A DNA stretch of 64,000 nt, from assembly GCA_902779535.1 (NCBI GenBank), contig CACZBX010000008.1:58050-122049 (forward strand). The letters run 5' to 3'. The stretch's first letter is position 1. Each line of letters opens with the position of its first letter. Position numbers and translations under genes: made by a program. Under the pieces are notes generated by a model. The model saw only the letters and a list, made by a program, of their open reading frames with translations. It was not told where the DNA came from and ran no database searches. Source of the stretch: an uncultured Bacteroidales bacterium. GTDB lineage: Bacteria; Bacteroidota; Bacteroidia; Bacteroidales; Bacteroidaceae. Positions 7,759 to 17,603 of the stretch are shown one piece after another.

Positions 7759-10332
7759 ATGAAACAAAGTATCAAATATATATTTCTACTTTCTTTGACA
7801 CTCTTCATGACAGTGTCATCATTCGGTCAACGTTTGACTGGTGTCGTTACAGACTCAACAACGAATGAACCGCTCCCGTATATTACTGTTTATTACCAAG
7901 GAACGAGTGTAGGAACGATAACCGATATCGATGGACGCTATGATGTCCAAACACGAAAAGGTTGGAATCAATTGACTTTCTCGGCCGTCGGTTATATTAC
8001 GAAGGTTGTCAATATTATCCCCGGAGTAACGAAGACCATGGATGTAAAACTTGCTCCAAACGATATGATGCTGGAGGAAGTTGTCGTAAAACCCAAGCGA
8101 CAGAAATATTCCAGAAAGAATAATCCGGCAGTTGAAATGATGAAGAAAGTGATTGCTGCCAAGAAAACAAACAACCTGGCCAATAACGACTATTATCAGT
8201 ATAACCGATATCAAAAGATTACGCTTTCTCTCAACGAAGTCACTCCTGAGATGCTCGACAAAGGTATGTATAAAAAAATGCCTTTCTTGAAAGATCAGAT
8301 AGAACTTTGTAACGAGACCGGGAAGTTTATCCTTCCTCTTTCAGTGGATGAGACAGCTTCACAGAAAATCTATCGCAAGAGTCCGAAATCAGAAAAGACG
8401 ATTATCAAGGGTATCAATTCGAATGGTATCAACGATTTGTTTGCTACCGGAGATATGCTGAACACGGCCTTGAAAGATGTCTTCACAGATGTAGATATCT
8501 ACCAAGACGATATTCGTTTGCTGCAATATCCTTTTATCAGCCCGATCTCAAGCAGTGATGCGATCTCATTCTATAAATACTATATTATGGATACGATACA
8601 AGTGGAAAGCGATAAATGTTTTCACTTGACATTTGTACCGAACAACTCTCAGGATTTTGGTTTTACCGGACATCTATATGTGCTGGCCGACTCTTCATAT
8701 TTAGTAAAGAAATGTTTGCTGAACTTACCGGCAAAATCGGGCGTGAACTTTGTTGACAACATGAGTATCATCCAGGAATTCGAATCTTTGCCTAATGGAG
8801 ACCATGTCTTGACTGTCGATGATATGATTGTTGAGATGAAGATTGTCAAGTTTGCACAAGGTTTCCAGATCCGAAGGATGACCCGATATTCCGAATTTGC
8901 CTTTGATGAATTGCCCGATAAGTTGTTCAAGATTAAAGGGGATGAGAAAAAAGAGGCAGACGCCATGATGCGGGATGAAAACTTCTGGAATGAATACCGG
9001 CAAGTTCCTTTGTCGGAACCCGAAAACTCTATGAGCTTGTTGGTGAAACGGATGGAACAACTGCCCGGTTTCCAATATATCATTTTTGTTCTGAAAGCAT
9101 TTGTCGAGAACTTTGTGGAGACTGGTTCGAAGGAACATCCAAGCAAGATTGATATCGGTCCGGTAAACACCATGATTTCTCAAAACCATATCGACGGACT
9201 ACGACTGAGACTGAGTGCACAAAGTACCGCAAACCTTAATCCACACTTGTTTGTCAAAGGATATTATGCTTACGGATTCAAAGATCATCGCTCGAAATAT
9301 ATGGGTGAGGTTGAATATTCGTTCGATAAGAAAGAATACCTTCCACGTGAATTCCCTAAGCACTCCATCACATTGAGTTATCAGAATGATGTCATGTCGC
9401 CGACTGATAAGTTTATGAAGACGGATAAGGATAATGTCTTCACCTCATTTAAGACCACAAAGGTCGACCAAATGAGTTATGTAAAGAATCTATCGTTGAA
9501 ATACGAAAAGGAAACTTATTTCGGCTTGAAGACACAAATAGAGTTGAAACGGACAGAGGATGAACCGACAGGTGACCTTCAGTATATTCGTAATGACGGA
9601 CAACAGACATTGGTCAAGAAGATGAATACCATGGAGGCTTCTTTGCTGTTCAGATATGCTCCGGGAGAGACTTACGTTAATACGAAGCAGCGTCGGTTGC
9701 CAATATCATTTGACGCTCCGGTCTTCACGCTATCGCACACAATGGGTTTCAACGACTTCCTTGGAGGTGATTACAAATATAACTTCACTGAATTAGGCGT
9801 CTATAAACGGTTTTGGTTCTCATCGTGGGGTAAGATTGATTTGTTTGTTAAAGGTGGTATTCAATGGGATAAAGTTCCGTTCCCCTTGTTGATCATGCCT
9901 GCCGCTAACCAATCATATATTCTTCAGCGAGAAACGTTCAACCTGATCAACAATATGGAGTTCCTGAACGACCGATATGCTTCATTGGATGTTTCATGGG
10001 ACTTGAATGGTAAGATCTTTAACCGTATTCCACTATTGAAGCGGTTGAAATGGCGTGAATTTATCGGATTCAAAATGCTCTATGGCCAATTGACAGATAA
10101 GAACAACCCGAACCTGAATCCGAACGATCCGGACTTATTCCTGTTCCCGACAAGAAACGGGCAGCCTACCAGCTTCGCAATGGATAAGAAGACGCCTTAT
10201 ATGGAATGTTCTATCGGTATTCATAACATCTTTAAGATCCTACACGTAGACTATGTCCGCCGTCTGAACTATTTGGATAACCCTGACATTAATAAATGGG
10301 GCTTCCGTTTTATGGTCATGATGACTTTCTAA
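7759..10332 (+). CDS. DUF5686 outer-membrane protein with carboxypeptidase-regulatory-like domain
   Basis: An 857-residue exported protein. A signal peptide (cleavage after about SSFG, residue 23) is followed by a carboxypeptidase-D regulatory-like beta-sandwich at about 25-110 (LTGVVTDSTTNEPLPYITV, GTITDIDGRY), then MLEEVVVKP, the link seen in TonB-receptor-like proteins. The rest is the DUF5686 region and a C-terminal beta barrel that ends MVMMTF, with the terminal Phe typical for barrel assembly. It is not a complete TonB receptor: no plug domain is seen. The function of DUF5686 proteins is not known to me. It leads a likely operon with rarA (13 bases downstream) and a dehydrogenase, although the products have no obvious common task. 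A shorter relative lies at 849. Confidence 0.85.
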   Translation: MKQSIKYIFLLSLTLFMTVSSFGQRLTGVVTDSTTNEPLPYITVYYQGTSVGTITDIDGRYDVQTRKGWNQLTFSAVGYITKVVNIIPGVTKTMDVKLAPNDMMLEEVVVKPKRQKYSRKNNPAVEMMKKVIAAKKTNNLANNDYYQYNRYQKITLSLNEVTPEMLDKGMYKKMPFLKDQIELCNETGKFILPLSVDETASQKIYRKSPKSEKTIIKGINSNGINDLFATGDMLNTALKDVFTDVDIYQDDIRLLQYPFISPISSSDAISFYKYYIMDTIQVESDKCFHLTFVPNNSQDFGFTGHLYVLADSSYLVKKCLLNLPAKSGVNFVDNMSIIQEFESLPNGDHVLTVDDMIVEMKIVKFAQGFQIRRMTRYSEFAFDELPDKLFKIKGDEKKEADAMMRDENFWNEYRQVPLSEPENSMSLLVKRMEQLPGFQYIIFVLKAFVENFVETGSKEHPSKIDIGPVNTMISQNHIDGLRLRLSAQSTANLNPHLFVKGYYAYGFKDHRSKYMGEVEYSFDKKEYLPREFPKHSITLSYQNDVMSPTDKFMKTDKDNVFTSFKTTKVDQMSYVKNLSLKYEKETYFGLKTQIELKRTEDEPTGDLQYIRNDGQQTLVKKMNTMEASLLFRYAPGETYVNTKQRRLPISFDAPVFTLSHTMGFNDFLGGDYKYNFTELGVYKRFWFSSWGKIDLFVKGGIQWDKVPFPLLIMPAANQSYILQRETFNLINNMEFLNDRYASLDVSWDLNGKIFNRIPLLKRLKWREFIGFKMLYGQLTDKNNPNLNPNDPDLFLFPTRNGQPTSFAMDKKTPYMECSIGIHNIFKILHVDYVRRLNYLDNPDINKWGFRFMVMMTF

Positions 10333-10345
10333 AAACGAGTGAATT

Positions 10346-11623
10346 ATGTCAGAACCTTTAGCAGAACGATTAAGACCGAAAAATCTGGACGATTATATCG
10401 GACAGAAACATTTGGTGGGTGAAGGTGCCGTACTTAGAAAGATGATTGATTCAGGAAGAATTTCTTCGTTCATCTTATGGGGACCTCCGGGTGTAGGTAA
10501 GACGACACTGGCCAAGATTATTGCAAATAAGCTTGAAACACCCTTTTATACCCTGAGTGCTGTCACTTCCGGAGTAAAAGATGTACGTGATGTTATTGAG
10601 AAAGCAAAGAATAGCCGATTCTTTTCCCAAGCCAGTCCGATACTTTTTATCGATGAAATCCACCGTTTCAGCAAATCGCAGCAAGATTCACTGCTTGGTG
10701 CCGTTGAGACAGGTGTTGTGACGCTCATCGGTGCAACGACTGAAAACCCTTCTTTTGAAGTTATCCGTCCTCTGTTGTCACGTTGCCAAGTATATGTACT
10801 AAAATCATTAGAAAAGGAAGATTTACTTGAACTCCTTCACAATGCCATTACGAAAGACTATTTCCTCAGTAAAAAACATATTGAGATCAAGGAAACAGGT
10901 GCCATCCTCCGTTATTCCGGAGGTGATGCACGGAAACTCTTGAACATCCTTGAACTGGTTGTTGAAGCAGAAGGTGAGAATGAAAACATTGAGATTACCG
11001 ATCAAAAAGTTGCAGAGCGTATTCAACAGAATCCTTTGGCTTACGACAAGGAAGGAGAGATGCATTACGACATTATCTCTGCCTTTATAAAATCTATTCG
11101 GGGAAGTGATCCCGATGCTGCTTTGTACTGGCTGGCTCGCATGATTGAAGGAGGAGAGGATCCCGCCTTCATTGCCCGTCGTCTGGTTATCTCAGCATCC
11201 GAAGATATCGGATTGGCCAATCCTAACGCTTTATTACTGGCTAATGCTGCCTTTGATGCAGTAATGAAAATCGGTTGGCCCGAGGGACGTATTCCTTTGG
11301 CTGAAGCAACGGTCTATTTGGCCACCAGTCCCAAGAGCAACTCTGCCTATATGGGTATTACTGATGCTTTACAATTAGTTCAGGAAACAGGTAACCAGCC
11401 AGTGCCTTTGCACCTACGGAATGCACCTACCAAACTAATGTCTCAACTGGGATATGGCAAAGACTATAAATATGCCCATGATTACGAAGGACATTTCGTC
11501 GTGCAACAGTTCCTTCCGGATGAATTGCAAGATAAACGATTCTGGCATGCTCAGGAAAATCCGCAGGAAGATAAGCTGAAAGAACGAATGATTCGGTTAT
11601 GGGGAGAAAGGTACAAAAAATAA
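10346..11623 (+). CDS. rarA: Replication-associated recombination protein A (RarA/MgsA)
   Basis: A 425-residue AAA+ ATPase of the clamp-loader-related RarA (MgsA, WRNIP1) family, which acts at stalled replication forks. The N-terminus has the family opening PLAERLRPKNLDDYIGQKHL. Walker A is GPPGVGKT at 46-53 and Walker B is FIDEIHRF with DEIH at 103-106. Sensor 1 is GATTEN. The C-terminal tetramerisation region includes IRGSDPDAALYWLARM and LRNAPTKLM, which are characteristic. Length is normal. It starts 13 bases after the DUF5686 gene and ends 22 bases before the dehydrogenase, so the three are probably cotranscribed. Confidence 0.96.
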   Translation: MSEPLAERLRPKNLDDYIGQKHLVGEGAVLRKMIDSGRISSFILWGPPGVGKTTLAKIIANKLETPFYTLSAVTSGVKDVRDVIEKAKNSRFFSQASPILFIDEIHRFSKSQQDSLLGAVETGVVTLIGATTENPSFEVIRPLLSRCQVYVLKSLEKEDLLELLHNAITKDYFLSKKHIEIKETGAILRYSGGDARKLLNILELVVEAEGENENIEITDQKVAERIQQNPLAYDKEGEMHYDIISAFIKSIRGSDPDAALYWLARMIEGGEDPAFIARRLVISASEDIGLANPNALLLANAAFDAVMKIGWPEGRIPLAEATVYLATSPKSNSAYMGITDALQLVQETGNQPVPLHLRNAPTKLMSQLGYGKDYKYAHDYEGHFVVQQFLPDELQDKRFWHAQENPQEDKLKERMIRLWGERYKK

Positions 11624-11645
11624 GAACAAATAATCAGATATTGGT

Positions 11646-12605
11646 ATGATGAAAATCGTTGTTTTAGATGGATATGGCTTGAATCCCGGAGATTTGTCCT
11701 GGGATGCCATGAGAAAGTTAGGTGAATTGACGGTATACGACCGCACTGCTCCTGATGAGTTGTTGCAACGTGCCCATCAAGCAGAAGTGTTGATAACCAA
11801 TAAAACGGTGATAACGAGGGAGAATCTGGATCAATTACCTGCAGTAAAGTACATCGGTGTACTTGCAACAGGATATAATATTGTGGATGTAGCTGCCGCA
11901 AAAGAAAAGGGAATCGTAGTAACGAACATACCTGCCTATAGTACTAAATCGGTTGCTCAAATGGTATTCGCTCACTTGTTGAATATCACGCAAAGAGTAG
12001 GACATTACGCTCATGCAAACAAGAACGGACGTTGGGATCAAAACCCTGACTTCTGTTACTGGGATACGAATCTAATCGAACTTGACGGAAAGAGCATCGG
12101 CATCGTTGGCTTGGGTAACACTGGCTATGCCACAGCACTGATCGCTTTGGCTTTCGGCATGAAAGTATTTGCCTATACTTCAAAGCAACAGTTCCAATTG
12201 CCTGTAGGCATTCATAAAATGGAGTTGGATGAACTTTTCAAGACTTGCGATGTGATCAGCCTTCATTGTCCGCTAACCCCATCAACCAAAGAACTGGTCA
12301 ATAAAGAACGACTTGCCCTCATGAAACCAAACGCCATCCTCATTAATACAGGTAGAGGTCCTCTCGTAAACGAACAGGACTTAGCCGATGCCTTGAATGA
12401 AGGACGTATTGCTGCAGCAGGTGTTGATGTGCTTTCCACGGAACCACCAAAAGCTGATAATCCTCTGCTGAAAGCAAAGAACTGCTTTATCACGCCTCAT
12501 ATTGCATGGGCTACCAATGAAGCAAGAGTACGACTAATGGACATTGCTGTGAATAATCTGAAGAGTTTCATTCAAGGGAAAGTAGTTAATAGTGTTACAG
12601 AATGA
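11646..12605 (+). CDS. D-isomer-specific 2-hydroxyacid dehydrogenase
   Basis: A 319-residue NAD-dependent dehydrogenase that interconverts a D-2-hydroxyacid and its 2-oxoacid. The Rossmann motif is GLGNTG at 155-160. The catalytic triad of the family is visible as Arg237 (NTGRGPLV), Glu266 (STEPP) and His285 (PHIAW). Overall pattern is closest to glycerate dehydrogenase (HprA-like) enzymes acting on hydroxypyruvate, but the substrate cannot be fixed from sequence. Two ATG codons lie side by side at 11646 and 11649; MKIVVLDGY from the second is equally likely. It is the last gene of the run beginning at 7759. Confidence 0.9.
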   Translation: MMKIVVLDGYGLNPGDLSWDAMRKLGELTVYDRTAPDELLQRAHQAEVLITNKTVITRENLDQLPAVKYIGVLATGYNIVDVAAAKEKGIVVTNIPAYSTKSVAQMVFAHLLNITQRVGHYAHANKNGRWDQNPDFCYWDTNLIELDGKSIGIVGLGNTGYATALIALAFGMKVFAYTSKQQFQLPVGIHKMELDELFKTCDVISLHCPLTPSTKELVNKERLALMKPNAILINTGRGPLVNEQDLADALNEGRIAAAGVDVLSTEPPKADNPLLKAKNCFITPHIAWATNEARVRLMDIAVNNLKSFIQGKVVNSVTE

Positions 12606-12667
12606 TTAAATTATTTGTTTTTGAAGAATAAAAGCGCGAAAAGTAAAAAAATATTCTACAAAATATG

Positions 12668-12696
12668 TTGTATAACATAAATATTTCTTATCTTTG
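12668..12696 (+). promoter_or_regulatory. Promoter of the winged-helix gene
   Basis: TTG at 12668-12670 and TATCTTTG at 12689-12696 are 18 bases apart. The -7 box is a full match to TAnnTTTG. The start codon follows 74 bases later, which leaves a leader of roughly 65 nt. Confidence 0.55.
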
Positions 12697-12769
12697 CAGT
12701 GCTCTTATGAAGACAATCATCAGTCATGATGAAAAACAAATATAGGTTTAATTAAAAAGTAAAAAGAAA

Positions 12770-12973
12770 ATGTTAACAGAAAAAGCTGGTACGTTGGCAG
12801 GTGTTATCTGGAACGCACTAAATGGTACAGAAGGATTAACAATTAAGCAACTTAAGAAAGCTACAGGTCTGAGATCAGAAAAAGATTTGTATTTAGGTAT
12901 GGGTTGGTTGCTGAGAGAAGGTAAACTGGAAACTTGCGAAGTTGAAGGTGATATCTTTGTCAAATTAGCTTAA
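12770..12973 (+). CDS. Small winged helix-turn-helix protein (DUF2582)
   Basis: A 67-residue basic protein made of a single winged helix-turn-helix fold. Residues 7-60 show a first helix (TLAGVIWNALNG), the helix-turn-helix (LTIKQLKKATGLRSEKDLY) and the wing (LETCEVEGDIFVKL). It matches the DUF2582 family, common as single copies in Bacteroidota; its targets are unknown to me. It has its own promoter and terminator and so is a stand-alone transcription unit between the dehydrogenase and lepA. Confidence 0.85.
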   Translation: MLTEKAGTLAGVIWNALNGTEGLTIKQLKKATGLRSEKDLYLGMGWLLREGKLETCEVEGDIFVKLA

Positions 12974-12994
12974 GAGATTAAACAAACATCTTAT

Positions 12995-13037
12995 AAATGC
13001 GTTGGTACAACAGGGGTTGTAACTAACGCATTTTTGT
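12995..13037 (+). terminator. Intrinsic terminator of the winged-helix gene
   Basis: AAATGCGTT (12995-13003) pairs with AACGCATTT (13025-13033), and TACAAC (13006-13011) pairs with GTTGTA (13016-13021) inside it. A T-run follows. Confidence 0.85.
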
Positions 13038-13107
13038 TTTATACTTATTTGAACCTTTCTGCGACTTCCTCATGATGGATGAATTCATTCATATATGAGA
13101 AAGTTTT

Positions 13108-13139
13108 TTTGTTTCTGCCCCTAAATTCCACTATATTTG
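13108..13139 (+). promoter_or_regulatory. Promoter of the lepA operon
   Basis: TTTG at 13108-13111, a 20-base spacer and TATATTTG at 13132-13139 match the Bacteroidota promoter consensus at every position. The lepA ATG follows 18 bases after the -7 box. Confidence 0.75.
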
Positions 13140-13157
13140 CATCAAATATAATAGAAG

Positions 13158-14939
13158 ATGAAAAATATCCGAAATTTCTGTATTATTGCACATATCGACC
13201 ACGGGAAGTCAACATTGGCCGACCGTTTATTGGAGTACACACATACAATAGAAGTGACCAACGGTCAGATGTTGGACGACATGGACTTGGAACGTGAACG
13301 AGGAATCACCATTAAAAGCCATGCCATTCAAATGGAGTATGAATATCAGGGTGAGACATATATATTGAACTTGATTGACACTCCGGGACATGTCGACTTT
13401 TCATATGAGGTCTCACGCTCAATAGCTGCTTGCGAAGGTGCTCTACTCGTTGTTGATGCCACACAAGGTGTGCAGGCACAGACGATTTCGAATCTGTATA
13501 TGGCCATCGACCACAATCTTGAGATTATCCCGGTCATTAACAAATGTGATATGGATAATGCCATGCCCGACGAAGTGGAAGATGAGATCGTGGAATTATT
13601 AGGATGCGACCGTAACGATATTATTCGTGCGTCGGGAAAGACGGGAATGGGAGTCGACTTGATCCTGCAGGCTGTCGTTGAACGTATTCCACATCCTATA
13701 GGCGATGAGAATGCTCCTTTGCAGGCTTTAATCTTTGATTCGGTGTTTAATTCGTTCCGAGGTATCATTGCTTATTTCAAGGTGGTAAATGGTGTCATTC
13801 ACAAAGGTGATAAGGTAAAGTTTTTCAATACCGGCAAGGAATATGATGCCGACGAAGTGGGAGTACTGAAGATGGATATGATTCCACGCAAAGAACTGCG
13901 GACAGGTGATGTAGGATATATTATTTCAGGTATTAAAACATCCACTGAAGTACGGGTAGGAGATACCATTACTCATGTGGATCGTCCATGCGAGGAAGCA
14001 ATCTCTGGCTTTGAGGAAGTGAAACCAATGGTATTCGCCGGTGTCTATCCCATTGACCCAGAAGATTATGAAAACCTTCGTGCTTCACTCGAAAAGCTAC
14101 AGTTGAATGATGCATCCTTAACCTTCCAACCAGAATCATCAGTGGCCTTAGGATTCGGTTTCCGTTGTGGCTTCCTGGGTTTGTTACACATGGAGATTGT
14201 TCAGGAACGCCTCGACCGCGAATTCGACATGGATGTAATCACTACAGTTCCGAACGTGTCGTACTTGATTTACGACAAACAAGGGAATGTGACCGAAGTT
14301 CACAACCCAGGCGGTATGCCTGACCCAACACTTATCGATCACATCGAAGAGCCATATATCGATGCAACAGTTATCACATCAACAAAGTTTATCGGACCGA
14401 TTATGACCCTTTGCCTCGGTAAACGGGGAGAACTGGTCAAACAAACCTATGTCTCGGGAGATCGTGTGGAAATACGATATAACATGCCTTTGGCCGAGAT
14501 TGTCATCGACTTTTATGACAAATTGAAAAGTATCTCGAAGGGATATGCCTCGTTCGACTATCATCCGATGGGATACCGCACATCAAAATTGGTAAAACTC
14601 GATATCTTATTGAATGGTGACTCTGTGGATGCCCTTTCCACGTTGACCCATGTCGATAATGCGTATGAGTTTGGACGCAGAATGTGTGAAAAGTTGAAAG
14701 ATCTAATTCCAAGACAACAATTCGATATCGCCATACAGGCTGCAATTGGTGCAAAAATTATTGCTCGTGAGACGGTCAAGCAAGTACGAAAAGATGTTAC
14801 AGCAAAATGCTACGGCGGTGATGTAAGCCGTAAACGGAAATTGCTTGAAAAGCAAAAACGAGGAAAGAAACGTATGAAGCAAATCGGTAATGTGGAAGTT
14901 CCTCAAAAAGCCTTTCTTGCAGTTTTGAAGTTAGACTAA
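13158..14939 (+). CDS. lepA: Elongation factor 4 (back-translocating GTPase)
   Basis: A 593-residue LepA/EF-4, a ribosome-bound GTPase of the EF-G group. The G1 motif is AHIDHGKST at 11-19, G3 is DTPGHVDF and G4 is NKCD. Domains II, III, V and the LepA-specific C-terminal domain follow ([35 protein letters not shown] with the basic ribosome-contacting loop). Length is standard. It is the first gene of a run with the transglutaminase-like gene 34 bases downstream and has a consensus promoter just upstream. Confidence 0.97.
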   Translation: MKNIRNFCIIAHIDHGKSTLADRLLEYTHTIEVTNGQMLDDMDLERERGITIKSHAIQMEYEYQGETYILNLIDTPGHVDFSYEVSRSIAACEGALLVVDATQGVQAQTISNLYMAIDHNLEIIPVINKCDMDNAMPDEVEDEIVELLGCDRNDIIRASGKTGMGVDLILQAVVERIPHPIGDENAPLQALIFDSVFNSFRGIIAYFKVVNGVIHKGDKVKFFNTGKEYDADEVGVLKMDMIPRKELRTGDVGYIISGIKTSTEVRVGDTITHVDRPCEEAISGFEEVKPMVFAGVYPIDPEDYENLRASLEKLQLNDASLTFQPESSVALGFGFRCGFLGLLHMEIVQERLDREFDMDVITTVPNVSYLIYDKQGNVTEVHNPGGMPDPTLIDHIEEPYIDATVITSTKFIGPIMTLCLGKRGELVKQTYVSGDRVEIRYNMPLAEIVIDFYDKLKSISKGYASFDYHPMGYRTSKLVKLDILLNGDSVDALSTLTHVDNAYEFGRRMCEKLKDLIPRQQFDIAIQAAIGAKIIARETVKQVRKDVTAKCYGGDVSRKRKLLEKQKRGKKRMKQIGNVEVPQKAFLAVLKLD

Positions 14940-14973
14940 CTCTTTATCAAAATTACTTAATATCTTTACAACC

Positions 14974-17568
14974 ATGAAATTAAAGTCAATCTTTTACATC
15001 CTATTTTTAGAGAATGACTTTAAGCAACGTAAAGCACAGATTGCACAACCCGAAGTATTTAAAATATTTTCAACAGACATCAATACGAAACAACGCGAAG
15101 CGTTAAGTTTCTTATATGCATACATGCCTTTGGCGGATATGGTCGACCACGATGGTACCTATTTCCTTGAGAACGTAGATGCGTCGTTCAAGGCAAAGAA
15201 GGAGATGGCATGGGGAAAAGATATTCCCGAACGTGAGTTTATGCATTTTGTCCTTCCAATCCGTGTTAATAATGAAGACTTGGACGACAGCCGGAAGGTA
15301 TTCTATGAGGAACTGAAAGAACGTGTGAAAGGTCTTTCCTTATACGACGCTGTTTTGGAAGTGAACCACTGGTGCCACGAAAAGGTAACATACACACCTT
15401 CAGATTCCCGTACCAGTTCACCACTGGCTTCTGTCAAGACAGCTTATGGGCGTTGTGGCGAAGAATCTACGTTTACAGTTGCAGCACTTCGTTCTGTATG
15501 TATTCCAGCACGACAAGTGTACACACCTCGTTGGGCTCATACCGACGACAACCATGCGTGGGTTGAGGCGTGGGTAGATGGGAAATGGTATTTCATGGGT
15601 GCTTGTGAACCTGAGCCTGTACTGAATTTAGGCTGGTTTAATGCACCGGCGTCTAGAGGTATGCTTATGCACACAAAGGTGTTTGGCAAATATAATGGAC
15701 CTGAGGAGGTGATGAAACGCACGTCTACCTATACTGAAATCAATGTTATTGATAATTATGCTCCTACCGCACGTGCCGACATTAAAGTGGTCGATGAAAA
15801 CGGTCAAATAGTATCTGGAGCTACGGTTGATTTCAAATTATACAACTATGCGGAATTTTATACGGTGGCACGTAAGATGACCGATGAACAAGGACAAACG
15901 TTTTTGACGGCAGGTAAAGGTGATATGCTGGTCTGGGCTTTTAAGGAAGGAGCTTTTGGATATGCTAAAGTAACCTTTGGACAAGATAAAGAGATCACCG
16001 TCAAATTGGATAAGCATGTGAATCATATTACGCAAACAACAGAGTCTTTAGATATCATTCCGCCTATTGAACATCCTAACATTCCAGATGTAACTGATGA
16101 ACAGCGGAAAGAGAACGATATACGAAAAGCAAAAGAGAATTCGATACGTAATGCTTACATCGAAACTTTTATGACAGATTCTTCGGCTCGTACATTTGCT
16201 CGTGAACACGGTCTTGATGAGAATGCTGTCGCACAGATTCTCGTTGCTTCCAGGGGTAACCATCCGGTTATTACAGAGTTCATGTCGCATCTCAAATCGG
16301 AAAACTCGAAGAAGGGTGGTATTGATATGTTGCAACGCATCTCCGCCAAAGATTTACGAGATGTAAAGTTGGATGTGTTGATGGATCACATGATGTCTCA
16401 TCTTGTTATCAAGAACGGTAACTACTATAAACGCTTTGTCCGCAATCCGCGTATCAGCAATGAACTGCTGACACCTTACCAGAAGTTTTTCGACAAAGTC
16501 GTTCCTTCAGCCGATGTCAAAGCGTTTCGAGCTGATCCGGAAAAGATTGTCGATTGGGTATCAAAAAATATCAAAGTGGTAGATGATTGTAACTTGGGAG
16601 GTTCACCGATCTCTCCGGCTGGCGTATGGAAAGTCAGGATGGCCGATTCACATAGCCGTGATATATTCTTCGTAGCCCTTACCCGTGCAATGGGCATCCC
16701 TGCACGTATCGACGAAGTTACGGGAAAAGTTCAGTACATCTTTGATGAAGAAGCCATTGATGTACATTTCGGAGATGAAATAAAGGAATCATCTCAGAGC
16801 GGACAACTATATGGTACATATTCACCGGTTTCACACCTGAACAACCCCAAATACTACTCTCACTTTACCATCTCAAAGCTGACAGACGAAGGGGCGCTTC
16901 AATTGCTCAACTATAATGAGGGAGATGCAAACAATGAAGGCGATAGTTATGAAAGTCTATTAAAGCAGGGTACCCGTCTGGATGAGGGTACCTACGTTCT
17001 CGTATCTGGTACGCGTCTGGCCAACGGTGGCGTGCTGAGTCAAATAACCTTTTTCACAATTCAACCTAAGGAGAAAACGATTATCGAACTAAAAATGCGT
17101 GAGGCTGAAAACGAAATAAAGGTTATCGGTAATTTCGATTCCGAATCACTGTACCAGCTTATCGGTGAGGATTCACAGAAATCTATTCTCTCGACCACAG
17201 GACGTGGGTATTTTATCGTCGGTGTACTGGGCGTGGGGCAAGAGCCTACCAATCATGCCTTGAAAGATATTGCCCTGTTGGGTCATAATTTCGAGCAATG
17301 GGGGAGGAAAATACTTCTTCTTTTCCCTAACAAAGATACTTATCAGCGGTACAGAGATTCCGATTTCCCAGGACTTCCTAATACTATTGTGTATGGGATT
17401 GACACCCATGACATTCAAAAGCAAATTCTCGATGCCATGAAGTGGGATGCCCGTAACGGTTTACCTGTTTTCATCATCGCAGATACTTTCAATCGTATCG
17501 TTTTTGCTTCACAAGGATATACCATTGGGTTGGGCGAACAACTGATGAAAGTGGTTAAGAAACTATAA
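14974..17568 (+). CDS. Transglutaminase-like domain protein with doubtful signal peptide
   Basis: An 864-residue protein of the Bacteroidota transglutaminase-domain family. The papain-like core at about 110-225 carries Cys161 (GRCGEES) and His194 (NHAWVEAW); the third position lies near FMGACEPEPV. A surface-type beta domain (about 262-345) follows. A second, apparently degenerate transglutaminase-like segment at about 540-600 (MADSHSRDIFFVALTRAMGIPAR) lacks the Cys. The last 150 residues look thioredoxin-like (ILLLFPNKDTY, GLPVFIIADTFNRIVFASQG) but without a CxxC. Such proteins are usually exported, yet here the N-terminus MKLKSIFYILFLENDF has a hydrophobic core of only seven or eight residues. 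It may be a shortened signal peptide. The gene sits between lepA and an exonuclease gene. Confidence 0.85.
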   Translation: MKLKSIFYILFLENDFKQRKAQIAQPEVFKIFSTDINTKQREALSFLYAYMPLADMVDHDGTYFLENVDASFKAKKEMAWGKDIPEREFMHFVLPIRVNNEDLDDSRKVFYEELKERVKGLSLYDAVLEVNHWCHEKVTYTPSDSRTSSPLASVKTAYGRCGEESTFTVAALRSVCIPARQVYTPRWAHTDDNHAWVEAWVDGKWYFMGACEPEPVLNLGWFNAPASRGMLMHTKVFGKYNGPEEVMKRTSTYTEINVIDNYAPTARADIKVVDENGQIVSGATVDFKLYNYAEFYTVARKMTDEQGQTFLTAGKGDMLVWAFKEGAFGYAKVTFGQDKEITVKLDKHVNHITQTTESLDIIPPIEHPNIPDVTDEQRKENDIRKAKENSIRNAYIETFMTDSSARTFAREHGLDENAVAQILVASRGNHPVITEFMSHLKSENSKKGGIDMLQRISAKDLRDVKLDVLMDHMMSHLVIKNGNYYKRFVRNPRISNELLTPYQKFFDKVVPSADVKAFRADPEKIVDWVSKNIKVVDDCNLGGSPISPAGVWKVRMADSHSRDIFFVALTRAMGIPARIDEVTGKVQYIFDEEAIDVHFGDEIKESSQSGQLYGTYSPVSHLNNPKYYSHFTISKLTDEGALQLLNYNEGDANNEGDSYESLLKQGTRLDEGTYVLVSGTRLANGGVLSQITFFTIQPKEKTIIELKMREAENEIKVIGNFDSESLYQLIGEDSQKSILSTTGRGYFIVGVLGVGQEPTNHALKDIALLGHNFEQWGRKILLLFPNKDTYQRYRDSDFPGLPNTIVYGIDTHDIQKQILDAMKWDARNGLPVFIIADTFNRIVFASQGYTIGLGEQLMKVVKKL

Positions 17569-17603
17569 GGATGGTATACTGATCACTCAGGCAATTCAGT
17601 AGC

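Noticed and set aside
13079-13297. A 72-codon plus-strand frame overlapping the lepA start
   Set aside because: It spans the lepA promoter and then runs out of frame through the conserved lepA G1 region.
14974-15566. The transglutaminase gene as a continuation of lepA by a lost stop
   Set aside because: lepA ends at its normal C-terminus, and the next gene has its own start 34 bases later.
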